NCBI RefSeq assembly: GCF_041725775.1
Contig: NZ_JBEUEL010000007.1
Span: 1-64,000 of the forward strand
DNA from: Pueribacillus sp041725775
Lineage (GTDB): Bacteria > Bacillota > Bacilli > Bacillales > UBA6769
Length of the DNA stretch: 64,000 bases
Direction: 5' to 3'
The notes under the pieces are model-generated. The model did no database searches, was not told where the DNA came from, and worked only from the letters and a program-made list of their open reading frames with translations. Position numbers and translations under genes: made by a program. This document shows, one piece after another, positions 48,825 to 57,253 of this stretch; position 1 is the first letter of the stretch, and every line of letters begins with the position of its first letter.

Positions 48825-51170
48825 TCACTTTTTTAATTCATACACCCACTGCGTTCCGTAAATGGGAAGTCTCTTTTTCTTTGATAAACCTGTCCAGCCA
48901 CCAATGCTGGCCATAATGGTAGATATTTCGTTACCATCTATCCGTCTTAAATTGGAACGTTCCTTTTGGAAACATTCACACCAAATCTCCATATTAGAAA
49001 CATGCTCCCGTTTCCAAACACCTTGTTTTGGACTATCACCAAATTCAGTTCCATTGAGAAATGCTCTACGTTCAAATAAGTCCATATCGTCCCAATCATC
49101 AGGAAGTAGCGTTTCAAGGTATTCACGAACCAAACCTTCTCGCTCGTCCGATTCCATCGCCATTCGTTGTTCTTCTTTCGCTAATTGATCAATATCATGC
49201 TCGAGATATAGCTTTTCACCTTGCTTTACGTATTCGAGTGTTTCTGCCCATATTTGCAACACTTCTTCTTCAGTAACTTCCCACGATTTCTTCTTTCCAT
49301 CGCCTGGGGTTTTCACAGGCCAAAATCGTCTGTTACCCGTCGTATCCCTTAAGTAACCCTTCTCAGCATTAGTCGTTCCAAAGAATACACACTGTCTTAA
49401 ATGTGGTGTAACTCTTTTCGCAAAACTTGCTCGATAAATGTCGTTTTGTCGTGAAAGGAAACTCCTCAGTGTTTCTACTTCTGCTTTTTTAAGTCCAGCG
49501 AGTTCCCCAATTTCAATGATCCAGTAACCTTGTAATTTCTCAGCAGCTGTCTTATCTTTTGTATCTGATAAACTTAAACTATCTGAAAACCACTCACCAC
49601 CAAGCCTTGCAATAAGCGTACTTTTCCCGACTCCTTGAGGTCCGTTTAAAACGAGCATTGAATCAAATTTAATGCCAGGTGTGAGAACTCTAGATATTGC
49701 CGCACATAATGTTTTCCTTGTTACAGCACGAACGTATGGATTATCATCCGCTCCTAAATAATCAATTAATAACGTATCGACTCGTGCCACTTTATCCCAC
49801 TCAGGCAAATTATCAAGATAATCACGAATCGGATGATACGACCTATCATCAGCTACTTTCGCAATTGCGATATCATAATTTCTAGCTGAAAACGTTCCAT
49901 AGTGCGCATCGATATAACTAACTAACTGAGCATCATCCGCATCCCGCCAATATTTAGATGGATGCGACCAAGGAACAGGACTAACAATCTCCAAGTTGTC
50001 CGATAGCTCATTAAAAACAATCCCTTGAAGGTTTTCATCATGCTCCAGTATTAAAGTAAGGTTTCTAAGTGTATTTTTAACTGCACCTGTTTTATCAAGC
50101 TCAAGTTGTCCTTCCCAGTCATCTTCTGTAAACTCAATTTCCGCTTGTTCTTTACGTTCTTCTGCGAACTGCACTTTCACTAGTTCATCCTTTAAAGCAA
50201 ACTCAGTCATAGCCTTAAAGGATGGGAGTTTTGTTACTGCGGTTGAATAAGATGATTTATCATCTAAATCTTGAAACAAATGCAATCGAACTAGGTCAAA
50301 CGCATTGAGTAAGTTCCCTGAAGCAGGATCTGTTGCATGATGGCTATAAGCAAACTTTCCGTTATATACAACGACCCCAGCAGACGAATCAGCTGGTATA
50401 TAATCAAATCTTCCTTCCATCAAACTTGGTTCATACACATGTGATAAAAAACTATCAATGGCTTCCTCGATAGAATAAGCCCTACAAAAGGCACCAATAA
50501 TACCATCCTTCTCTAGTGGATCAGCCTGTTTTTTGATATTTCGTTGAACAACTTCTGACTGTCTTGATGACACAGGCCATGTTGTCGTATCTCGCCAATC
50601 GTCATATTTCGACAAATACAAATCAGGATCTAATAACTCACCATCTTTTTGTTCAAAAAAGAACTCACCGTTTGAAGGTGTCGATGGCCAGTACATTAAT
50701 CTTGAGGGTTCATATGTTGTATCATCAAAATAATCAATACCGATTTCTTTTGCGACCATTCTTGCGACCGCTGGATATTCATCTTCCGAAACATCACGTT
50801 TAAACGGAATAATTAAACGTAGCCTTGGTTTTTCAGGAGTGTGTTTATGTGTTGAATATACGCAGCATTTAAAATCATAAAGAAGTTCAATTTGATCCCA
50901 AATACCAGGTACTGCGTAGTCCATATCAAGGGTAAGAAGTGAACGAGACAAAACATGTCCGTTCCTTCTTTTCCCCTGTTTCAAAGCACCGCCAACAAAG
51001 CCACCAACATCCTTTGTTGCATCTTGTTTTGCACGATTCATTTTTCTATATTCGTCTACCGTTTCAGTTGTACGGATTGTCTGATTTACAAGATTAATAA
51101 ACTCGTCCCACGTTACATCTTTGTTCTTCCACTTTCTGTCCATTCGACTATTTCCGACAGCTATTTTCAT
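48825..51170 (-). CDS. VapE-family primase-helicase protein
   Basis: The start is ATG 51170 (MKIAVGNSRMDRKWKNKDVT, 781 aa) after GGAGG. The N-terminal part resembles archaeo-eukaryotic primase-type regions of phage replication proteins (SLLTLDMDYAVPGIWDQIEL, YSTHKHTPEKPRLRLIIPFK). The C-terminal part is a virulence-associated-E P-loop ATPase: LVLNGPQGVGKSTLIARLGG, WIIEIGELAGLKKAEVETLR, CVFFGTTNAEKGYLRDTTGN, RRFWPVK. It should open and prime the phage origin. Repeats downstream may be its sites. Confidence 0.9.
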   Translation of the reverse strand: MKIAVGNSRMDRKWKNKDVTWDEFINLVNQTIRTTETVDEYRKMNRAKQDATKDVGGFVGGALKQGKRRNGHVLSRSLLTLDMDYAVPGIWDQIELLYDFKCCVYSTHKHTPEKPRLRLIIPFKRDVSEDEYPAVARMVAKEIGIDYFDDTTYEPSRLMYWPSTPSNGEFFFEQKDGELLDPDLYLSKYDDWRDTTTWPVSSRQSEVVQRNIKKQADPLEKDGIIGAFCRAYSIEEAIDSFLSHVYEPSLMEGRFDYIPADSSAGVVVYNGKFAYSHHATDPASGNLLNAFDLVRLHLFQDLDDKSSYSTAVTKLPSFKAMTEFALKDELVKVQFAEERKEQAEIEFTEDDWEGQLELDKTGAVKNTLRNLTLILEHDENLQGIVFNELSDNLEIVSPVPWSHPSKYWRDADDAQLVSYIDAHYGTFSARNYDIAIAKVADDRSYHPIRDYLDNLPEWDKVARVDTLLIDYLGADDNPYVRAVTRKTLCAAISRVLTPGIKFDSMLVLNGPQGVGKSTLIARLGGEWFSDSLSLSDTKDKTAAEKLQGYWIIEIGELAGLKKAEVETLRSFLSRQNDIYRASFAKRVTPHLRQCVFFGTTNAEKGYLRDTTGNRRFWPVKTPGDGKKKSWEVTEEEVLQIWAETLEYVKQGEKLYLEHDIDQLAKEEQRMAMESDEREGLVREYLETLLPDDWDDMDLFERRAFLNGTEFGDSPKQGVWKREHVSNMEIWCECFQKERSNLRRIDGNEISTIMASIGGWTGLSKKKRLPIYGTQWVYELKK

Positions 51171-51188
51171 ATTGATTACCTCCAATGC

Positions 51189-52013
51189 TTAACTGTCCAT
51201 TTCAATTTTTGGTAAGATGCCTTTTGATTTAAGTAAGTCATAAATAAACAATCGGCCTTTTTGCGTCCAATACGTATGAACTTTTGAACGATTATAACCA
51301 TTGCTATCTTTATATGTGTGAGTTTTTGTTGTTGTATATCCAAACTCAGCATGGTTTTGATATAGCAACCAAATCTTCCCTTGTTTATATTGAACCCCTT
51401 GTTCGTGTAAGTATTTATTTAACCACCGAGCAGATTTTCCATAATCTTTTGCAATAACCGAAATCGCAACTGCATCCTTACAACTTAAAACAACATCGTA
51501 ATAACTCGCTTTTGGTTTCATCTCAACGATTTGCTGTTCCTGAACTTTTACTGTTTCCGATAATTGATTGTTTTTTAACCGCTCTGCTTTTAATTCTTCT
51601 AACGCTTTAATCAAAATATCTGGATTAGCTAATACTTCATCCACTGCGTATAATCCATGCTTTCGAATAGATGGAAGAACGTCATGTGTAACCCATCTTC
51701 TGAATTCTTTTAATTTCTTCTTGCGTTGCAAAATATAATCTTCTGAAACCCCACGTGCCTTTGAAGGTTGCATAACAAAAAGTAATGAGTACAGACCAGA
51801 TTCATTAACAATTGCAACCTGTTGTGAACCACCAGGGGTAGTCATTTGCGTATACCCCTTTTCATCTTCATCTAGGGACTGCATTGCACGATATCTATTC
51901 GTTTCGCCAAACACATCACAGATGTCTTTTGCAACCCACCATGGATTGCCTTCCTTGAATACCGTTCTAACTGAACTACCTTCGAAATCAAATACTTTTA
52001 AATTGTTCATCAT
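51189..52013 (-). CDS. Phage antirepressor (BRO-N/KilAC)
   Basis: The 274-residue protein has a BRO-N domain (FEGSSVRTVFKEGNPWWVAK, AKDICDVFGETNRYRAMQSL, GSQQVAIVNESGLYSLLFVM) and a C-terminal KilA-C/ANT domain (KDYGKSARWLNKYLHEQGVQ, KTHTYKDSNGYNRSKVHTYW, TQKGRLFIYDLLKSKGIL). Such proteins counter the phage repressor or control early genes. It lies between the polymerase and VapE genes. The usual repressor was not found in the window. Confidence 0.92.
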   Translation of the reverse strand: MMNNLKVFDFEGSSVRTVFKEGNPWWVAKDICDVFGETNRYRAMQSLDEDEKGYTQMTTPGGSQQVAIVNESGLYSLLFVMQPSKARGVSEDYILQRKKKLKEFRRWVTHDVLPSIRKHGLYAVDEVLANPDILIKALEELKAERLKNNQLSETVKVQEQQIVEMKPKASYYDVVLSCKDAVAISVIAKDYGKSARWLNKYLHEQGVQYKQGKIWLLYQNHAEFGYTTTKTHTYKDSNGYNRSKVHTYWTQKGRLFIYDLLKSKGILPKIEMDS

Positions 52014-52060
52014 ATAAATGAACCTCCTACAAATAGTTGTAGAGTAAATAAATTTACCCT

Positions 52061-52099
52061 CACCTATATGCGAAGAAAAAGGGGTATTCGAACCCCTCT
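52061..52099 (-). terminator. Dispersed element copy 2, with a small hairpin
   Basis: CACCTATATGCGAAGAAAAA then GGGGTATTCGAACCCCT. In the minus direction AGGGGT-TCGAAT-ACCCCT-TTTTC forms a short terminator-like hairpin between the polymerase and antirepressor genes. The same motif occurs at 16839 and 56277. Confidence 0.5.
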
Positions 52100-52102
52100 A
52101 AA

Positions 52103-54037
52103 TTAATCTTTTTTATAGAAGTTTGTATCAAATCCATCCGCACGTAATTCCAACGTATCTGCCCAAGGTGGAGATACGCTCATTAAATCACTGATATATT
52201 CGACCGTTACATCGTTTGGTGCTTCAATGACAATTTCATCATGTACATGCATGACAATACGAAAACCTTCATCATGAACACGTTGCAAAGCAAAACACAA
52301 TAAATCTCTTGAGACAGCCTGGACAATGTTCTCGACAAACTTGGGACCATAGCTGAAAATCCGCTCCCACTTCTTTGTCGCACCAATACCTTCATAAGAA
52401 ACAGATTCATTTCCAAAACTATTTATCCCTATTCTTGGCTTTACATAAGAGAGCCATCTACCTGAAGGTAAACCAATCAGCAACATTCCGCTTTGATATT
52501 CAAACTTAATTCCATGGGTCATATGTGCTTTTCGTTGTCTCACAGTTTCTTTTGCTGCACGATCAACATCCCACCAAAATTTCACTATTTTTGAATTTGA
52601 CTGCCGCCACACATCGACAAGTGGTTTTAATTCATGTTCTTCAAGTCCCATACTAAGAGCACCCATTGATTTCAACGCACCAACAGAACCTCCATAACCA
52701 AGCGCAAGTTCTGCAATTTTTCCTTTTTGTCTTAATGGACTGTCTTTTGAAATTTCATCCAAGGGAACTTTAAACATCTGCGCAGCCGATGCTTCATAGA
52801 TTTTCCCGTGTGATGCAAACACTTCATTCCGCCATTTTTCACCTGCAATCCAGGCAATCACACGTGCTTCAATTGCACTAAAGTCAACGATTATGAAGCG
52901 ATTGTTCCGAATAGGAACAAATGCGGTCCTTATAAGCTGAGAAAGTACACTCGGAACTGATTCATATAAAATTTGTAAGGCTTCAAAATTACCTTGTTTC
53001 AATAAAGCACGTGCTTCGTCTAAATCGGATATATGGTTTTGTGGTAGGTTCTGGACTTGAATTAACCTTCCTGCAAATCTTCCCGTACGATTTGCACCGT
53101 AAAACTGAATTAATCCTCTAGCTCGTCCATCACGACAAACGACATTTTCCATAGCCGCATATTTTTTCACGCTGGATTTTGCGAGTTGTTTTCTCAATTG
53201 AAGCACTTCCTTAATTTCACCTTCATTAGTTTTAATTAAATGTGTCACTGCAGCCTTATTTAAACTATCTGTTTCTACACCTTTTGTTTGTAACCATTCC
53301 CGCATTTGCTTTACGGAATTTGGGTTTTCTAGCTTAGTTATTTCCTTCATACGACTGACTAACTGATTGCGAATTAAATCATCACATTTAATAGCCTGAG
53401 CAACTAACTCCAAATCCAGCTTTATTCCTCTATCATTTATTAACTGATCAAGAAGGTAGTTATCCCACTCTACTTCGGGCATCGGAAATTTTGATAGTTT
53501 ATCTTGTATCGCAATTTCGGTTTCTACATCACGTTTGTTATATGCTTTAAAACTGTTCCATTTGTTCGGATCGTGTTCTTTTAGATTTCTTGTTCGGCCG
53601 CCATTTGTTTTTGTTGGCTTACAAGGGATAGAGAAAAAACGAATTAAATCTTTCCCTTCCGACAGCTTTTGTTTATCCGCCCCCGTAACCATTGCAGCTC
53701 CTTCTAAAGATAACGGTAAACCTAAATAAGCAGACCACACCATTGTGCATCGCCAATCAACAGGTGATAAATGTTGCTTGAAATGTCTACTTAAACAAAT
53801 CCGTTCGAACTGAGCATTGAATGCCCATTTTGTAACACCTTCATTAAATATCGCTTGTTCAATTTCAGACGGGATAGACTCACCGTTTGCCAAATCAATA
53901 ACATAAACAGGTCCACTATCCACACTGTAAGCAAATAGCATTACTTCAAAATCATCTGCCTCCACATAGCGATAGACCCCGCTTTTAGCGAGGTCCACAC
54001 TACTATATGTTTCAATATCAATATTTAATGTTTTCAT
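52103..54037 (-). CDS. Phage family-A DNA polymerase
   Basis: The 644-residue enzyme has an N-terminal 3'-5' exonuclease domain (TLNIDIETYSSVDLAKSGVY) and a family-A polymerase domain with motif A RFIIVDFSAIEARVIAWIAG, motif B around RQKGKIAELALGYGGSVGAL and motif C MHVHDEIVIEAPND. It lacks the 5' nuclease, as phage PolA types do. The gene start overlaps the end of the DUF2815 gene by four bases. It replicates the phage with VapE. Confidence 0.95.
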   Translation of the reverse strand: MKTLNIDIETYSSVDLAKSGVYRYVEADDFEVMLFAYSVDSGPVYVIDLANGESIPSEIEQAIFNEGVTKWAFNAQFERICLSRHFKQHLSPVDWRCTMVWSAYLGLPLSLEGAAMVTGADKQKLSEGKDLIRFFSIPCKPTKTNGGRTRNLKEHDPNKWNSFKAYNKRDVETEIAIQDKLSKFPMPEVEWDNYLLDQLINDRGIKLDLELVAQAIKCDDLIRNQLVSRMKEITKLENPNSVKQMREWLQTKGVETDSLNKAAVTHLIKTNEGEIKEVLQLRKQLAKSSVKKYAAMENVVCRDGRARGLIQFYGANRTGRFAGRLIQVQNLPQNHISDLDEARALLKQGNFEALQILYESVPSVLSQLIRTAFVPIRNNRFIIVDFSAIEARVIAWIAGEKWRNEVFASHGKIYEASAAQMFKVPLDEISKDSPLRQKGKIAELALGYGGSVGALKSMGALSMGLEEHELKPLVDVWRQSNSKIVKFWWDVDRAAKETVRQRKAHMTHGIKFEYQSGMLLIGLPSGRWLSYVKPRIGINSFGNESVSYEGIGATKKWERIFSYGPKFVENIVQAVSRDLLCFALQRVHDEGFRIVMHVHDEIVIEAPNDVTVEYISDLMSVSPPWADTLELRADGFDTNFYKKD

Positions 54038-54588
54038 GATAAGAAGTCATCATCCACATCAGTAGCAAAATCTACCGATGCATCCGTACGACCACCTAAT
54101 GGCTCTCCATCACGAATCTTTTGAATGTTACCAAGGCCGCAAGCAATCCCTCGGTTACCATTTGAATTAAACGCATAAAAGTTAATACTTACACGAGCAT
54201 ACACTCCTGAATAAACCTCTGAGCGCTCTAAAATTGGATTAATATCAGCATCTACAATCTGTGGTGGTGTAATGCTGTTTGCATTAACAAAGAAACTATC
54301 CGCATACGCTTCATCATATGAACGGTCAATATCTCCATCACGAAGCGGTAATTTTAACGACTGCTTGTTTGGGATCTTTCCACCAAACTTTCCACGACCT
54401 TCTTCAATTGCAGCATCTACTGCTTTTTCAATTGCTTCTAAAGTTTTCCTATCACTTTTTGGAATAATAACACTCACACTATATTTTTCTTTTCCACCAT
54501 TGATTGACTTTGGCTCCCACACATTTGCATAAGATAAACGAACGACACCTGTAATAACTTTTGTTGGATTTTTTACTGTTTTCGACAT
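54034..54588 (-). CDS. DUF2815 protein, probable ssDNA-binding protein
   Basis: The 184-residue protein matches DUF2815 (GVVRLSYANVWEPKSINGGK, PPQIVDADINPILERSEVYS, SGVYARVSINFYAFNSNGNR), an OB-fold family resembling T7 gp2.5 ssDNA-binding proteins. It ends with an acidic tail (DFATDVDDDFLS), typical of SSB proteins that recruit polymerase. GGAGGAGAAAT precedes the ATG. It sits between the DUF2800 nuclease and the polymerase. Confidence 0.9.
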   Translation of the reverse strand: MSKTVKNPTKVITGVVRLSYANVWEPKSINGGKEKYSVSVIIPKSDRKTLEAIEKAVDAAIEEGRGKFGGKIPNKQSLKLPLRDGDIDRSYDEAYADSFFVNANSITPPQIVDADINPILERSEVYSGVYARVSINFYAFNSNGNRGIACGLGNIQKIRDGEPLGGRTDASVDFATDVDDDFLS

Positions 54589-54590
54589 AA

Positions 54591-55721
54591 TTATTTCTCC
54601 TCCATAAATTCATTTTTTGCTATTGATATATTTATTTCTGGACGCTTATCCGTTACTGGAACAAGCGTTGGTTTCCCTTTTGGCTTAGTAATGAAATCAC
54701 CAAGTAGTTCATTAAACTTCTTTTTACCCATCAGTTTTTCCATGTTGGTTATGGTCAGCAGACTTTGCTTATAAATATCTTCATAGCCTGCCTTCTTTGC
54801 AGCTTCAGCTACCGCTTCTTCATCTGTGTATTTACGATTAGATCTACCTTCTACAACCTTAAAACCTTTCCACTGTTTTCCTTGTTGAACAGCGGCATTC
54901 GTTGCATAAGCAAATATTTCATTTGCCCATTTAGTAAGGTCATTCACATGAAGCAAGATTTCTGTAATTTCATCATCTGTTAATAAAGGCGGCTTTTTAA
55001 ATTCAAATTTTGCTACCTTCAAATTTTCTTCCGCCCTTGCCCTGCACTCCACAGATGCCTTACAAAACCTACACCAGTCACCAGGCTTATATTCACCATC
55101 ACCTTTGAACGCTAATTCAGCTTTTGGTTTAAGTGAACTTTCCGCCCAATCTATTAGACTAATTTTAGACATTTCAAAGGTTGAGATATTTTCACGTCTT
55201 GGTTGATAGATAGTGATTTTCACTGTATCGATATCATAAATCGCATCAAATAGATTTAGTGCTCCAAGTGCATATAGCATCATTTGCGGGTTATTTTCCG
55301 CTTCAACTAAAACACCTTGTCCATATTTAAAATCGATAACATGAACAACATCATCTGCAACAATGACACAGTCACCTGTTCCAAACCCTTCTGGTACATA
55401 ATTTGAAAAGTCCAATCGTTGTTCAATAAGAAGAAGTGGATCTTTCGTTGATTGTTTTGCTACTGCTAGTTCTTCTAAAATAAACTGGACATATTCATCG
55501 GTATAACGTTCCATCTCTTCAGAATCATAAATGGATGTTGGCTTTTTCGTTGGGACCTTTAACGCTTCTCTAAGCTTATGTTCCCCTAGTTCATGAGCGG
55601 CTGTTCCTTCCTTAGCCGCTTCACCACTAGAATCTTCAAATTCTAATTCAAGACGTGCCGATGGAGTACAATTCATCCATCGATGTGCTCCTGACGCAGA
55701 TAAAATGGCATGTTTCGTCAT
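54591..55721 (-). CDS. DUF2800 PD-(D/E)xK nuclease
   Basis: The 376-residue protein belongs to DUF2800: HAILSASGAHRWMNCTPSAR, SSGEAAKEGTAAHELGEHKL, GTGDCVIVADDVVHVIDFKY (the D...D-x-K catalytic core of RecB/Cas4-like nucleases), NPQMMLYALGALNLF, and a Cys-containing WCRFCKASVECRAR segment that could bind metal or Fe-S. It probably processes phage DNA ends in recombination with the SSB-like protein next to it. Start and end overlap the neighbours. Confidence 0.9.
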   Translation of the reverse strand: MTKHAILSASGAHRWMNCTPSARLELEFEDSSGEAAKEGTAAHELGEHKLREALKVPTKKPTSIYDSEEMERYTDEYVQFILEELAVAKQSTKDPLLLIEQRLDFSNYVPEGFGTGDCVIVADDVVHVIDFKYGQGVLVEAENNPQMMLYALGALNLFDAIYDIDTVKITIYQPRRENISTFEMSKISLIDWAESSLKPKAELAFKGDGEYKPGDWCRFCKASVECRARAEENLKVAKFEFKKPPLLTDDEITEILLHVNDLTKWANEIFAYATNAAVQQGKQWKGFKVVEGRSNRKYTDEEAVAEAAKKAGYEDIYKQSLLTITNMEKLMGKKKFNELLGDFITKPKGKPTLVPVTDKRPEINISIAKNEFMEEK

Positions 55722-56035
55722 TGCAATTCCTCCGCATCTTTCATCAATGCTTCATAGTCTTTTTCTTCAATTTCACTTAACTTGGTCGCACCATACTTTT
55801 CAAGAAGCTTTTTAATATCGGCTGTAAAACCTGCTTGGCTCTTTTGTGCAAGTAATGTACGAACTTCTTCAAGCGATATTTTTTTCTTTTTCGGCTTTGC
55901 CTTTTTAACTGGTGTTTTTTCTTCCGTTCGTGGTGATTTTTCATTACTCGCCAACACTTCAGCAATCGTCTGAAGTGAGCCAGCTAAATTTTGTAAATCA
56001 GTGACCACATCAAGAAGTAATTTTGTTCTACTCAT
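55718..56035 (-). CDS. Small phage early protein with Lys-rich linker
   Basis: The start is ATG 56035 (MSRTKLLLDVVTDLQNL, 105 aa), which overlaps the preceding stop; the GTG upstream lies in the ribosome site. The N-terminal helix is joined through a Lys/Pro-rich linker (EKTPVKKAKPKKKKISLEEV) to a C-terminal helical domain (LEEVRTLLAQKSQAGFTADI, KKLLEKYGATKLSEIEEKDY). The last part resembles small phage proteins annotated as rRNA-biogenesis rrp5-like. Function unknown; overlaps the DUF2800 gene. Confidence 0.75.
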   Translation of the reverse strand: MSRTKLLLDVVTDLQNLAGSLQTIAEVLASNEKSPRTEEKTPVKKAKPKKKKISLEEVRTLLAQKSQAGFTADIKKLLEKYGATKLSEIEEKDYEALMKDAEELQ

Positions 56036-56036
56036 A

Positions 56037-56240
56037 TTAAGCTTCACCGCCTTTCCGAGTCTCTTTTATTTCCACTGTTTCTACTGAGTTTCCAGGTGTT
56101 ATCACGAGTAGATTTACTTTCTTACCAAACAGTAAATCTAGCATTCGGCTACGCACTTTTTTGCGCTTACCTTCAACCACTCTCGTTTTTTCACCATTTT
56201 CATCTTTAACATTGATGATTACCTTGTGTTTTAGACTCAT
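56037..56240 (-). CDS. Small phage early protein, 67 aa
   Basis: The start is ATG 56240 (MSLKHKVIINVKDENGEKTR) eight bases after AGGAG. It is a basic alpha/beta protein (VVEGKRKKVRSRMLDLLFGK, VNLLVITPGNSVETVEIKET) with no recognised family. It is the second gene of the early operon and ends where the next starts. Confidence 0.7.
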   Translation of the reverse strand: MSLKHKVIINVKDENGEKTRVVEGKRKKVRSRMLDLLFGKKVNLLVITPGNSVETVEIKETRKGGEA

Positions 56241-56276
56241 CCGAAACACTCCTTTCTAAGGGTTTTATTTCGTCCC

Positions 56277-56315
56277 TTACTAGTAAGCGAAAAATCATGC
56301 CCTTTCGAACCCCTT
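56277..56315. repeat. Dispersed element copy 3
   Basis: TTACTAGTAAGCGAAAAATC followed by TGCCCTTTCGAACCCCTT. It lies between the sigma-like gene and the small early genes and matches copies at 16839 and 52061 in the order GCGA-A-run-TTCGAACCC. Confidence 0.45.
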
Positions 56316-56342
56316 TTTTAAAATAAAATTTAAAAGGCTCAA

Positions 56343-56846
56343 TTAAGAGCCCCTTCTTATCAGTTTTTCTAATCTTCTGTATATTTTATTTAAACGATTT
56401 CTGATAGCCGCTTCAGTCACATCTTCTTCGGCTGCAATCTCAACGTTTGTTTTTTGTTCATAAAATTTCTTTTGTATGGTTCTAAATTGTTTATCTGTTA
56501 ACTGCCCCATTGCTTTGTGCAATTGTTCGATTAACTTTTGTCTCTCTTCGCAGTTCTCCATTTCCAAAATTTTATTGAATGGATTTGCATCCCAATCTGC
56601 TAAAAGTTTGTTATGTTCAGCTTTTGAATCTCCATTTTCATCTACATAAGATTCTAAATTACAAGCAATTCGGTAATCATAGCGGCGACCTTCGTCCACT
56701 TCCTGATCATCTTCAGAATGTAAATATTCAATATCAACCTCTGTTACACCATTTTCCCCCGGTACGATGGTTGCTATCTTTTTACCTCCCGAATAGTAAA
56801 TGTAAGATTCTCTGTTCTTTTGGCTTGTTTTGTACTTTTTTGTCAT
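56343..56846 (-). CDS. Sigma-70 region-4-like phage regulator
   Basis: I start at ATG 56846 (MTKKYKTSQKNRESYIYYSG, 167 aa); the frame is open for 34 codons upstream but that stretch forms the leader hairpin. The C-terminal part is a sigma region-4 helix-turn-helix (GQLTDKQFRTIQKKFYEQKT, NVEIAAEEDVTEAAIRNRLN, KIYRRLEKLI). The N-terminal part has no known motif. It is the first gene of the long prophage operon and may drive its own or early transcription. Confidence 0.8.
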   Translation of the reverse strand: MTKKYKTSQKNRESYIYYSGGKKIATIVPGENGVTEVDIEYLHSEDDQEVDEGRRYDYRIACNLESYVDENGDSKAEHNKLLADWDANPFNKILEMENCEERQKLIEQLHKAMGQLTDKQFRTIQKKFYEQKTNVEIAAEEDVTEAAIRNRLNKIYRRLEKLIRRGS

Positions 56847-56852
56847 TGTTTG

Positions 56853-56889
56853 GCATCCTCTCCGCCAATTTGCGGTGGGCAAAGGATGC
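56853..56889 (-). promoter_or_regulatory. Leader hairpin covering the sigma-like gene's ribosome site
   Basis: In minus sense GCATCCT (56889-56883) pairs with AGGATGC (56859-56853), and inner CCGC/GCGG-type pairs extend it. The ribosome site GGAGAGG (56863-56857) is inside the 3' side of the hairpin, ten bases before the ATG. Translation may therefore be controlled by RNA folding. Upstream, 56945-57020 holds further stem-forming sequence (CAATCC-tggtgt-GGATTG). Confidence 0.5.
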
Positions 56890-57112
56890 AAACAATGAAG
56901 AACTTGTCCTTTAGTAACCTGACCTTTACTTAAAAAAGTGCGCAACAAGGTAAGGGTACTAATATTGAGACACTACAATCCTGGTGTGGATTGCGTACTT
57001 CAATATGTATCCTTTGCCCTTATTGCAAATCAGGCATTTGATATTTTTTTAATAGATAACAGCTGTTTCTCTATTAGATAATTCCAGTATAGGAGAGTTA
57101 AAAACGCTTGAC

Positions 57113-57130
57113 CCGGACACGCCATGTCCG
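57113..57130. repeat. CGGACA...TGTCCG dyad, copy 1
   Basis: CCGGACACGCCATGTCCG contains the inverted repeat CGGACA/TGTCCG with a five-base centre. An identical copy is at 57223-57240. Confidence 0.65.
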
Positions 57131-57154
57131 TTTTAAGCATTAAAACAAATAAAA

Positions 57155-57193
57155 AAAGCATGAAACTGTAAACTTTCACAGTTTCATGCTTTT
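57155..57193. terminator. Bidirectional terminator
   Basis: AAAGCATGAAACTGT (57155-57169) pairs exactly with ACAGTTTCATGCTTT (57178-57192), with A- and T-runs on both sides. It ends the restriction-associated operon on the minus strand and separates it from the prophage. Confidence 0.9.
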
Positions 57194-57222
57194 AAAAACA
57201 ATAGAATTATAGAGTTTTATCA

Positions 57223-57240
57223 CCGGACACGCCATGTCCG
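57223..57240. repeat. CGGACA...TGTCCG dyad, copy 2
   Basis: The same 18-base sequence as 57113-57130, 110 bases away, lies 14 bases before the last codon of the ImmA/IrrE gene. The two copies flank the terminator and may be binding sites for a regulator or borders of an inserted unit. Confidence 0.65.
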
Positions 57241-57253
57241 AATAAATTAAAAT

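Larger units (their letters stand above)
56949..57253. other. Intergenic region between sigma-like gene and ImmA/IrrE gene
   Basis: These 305 bases hold stem-forming leader sequence at 56945-57020, two 18-bp dyads and a bidirectional terminator. No coding frame is supported. No phage repressor or excisionase gene is present where one would be expected. Confidence 0.6.

Noticed and set aside
56847..56948. N-terminal extension of the sigma-like protein (34 codons)
   Set aside because: The stretch contains the leader hairpin and the ribosome site for the ATG at 56846; no ribosome site supports the longer start.
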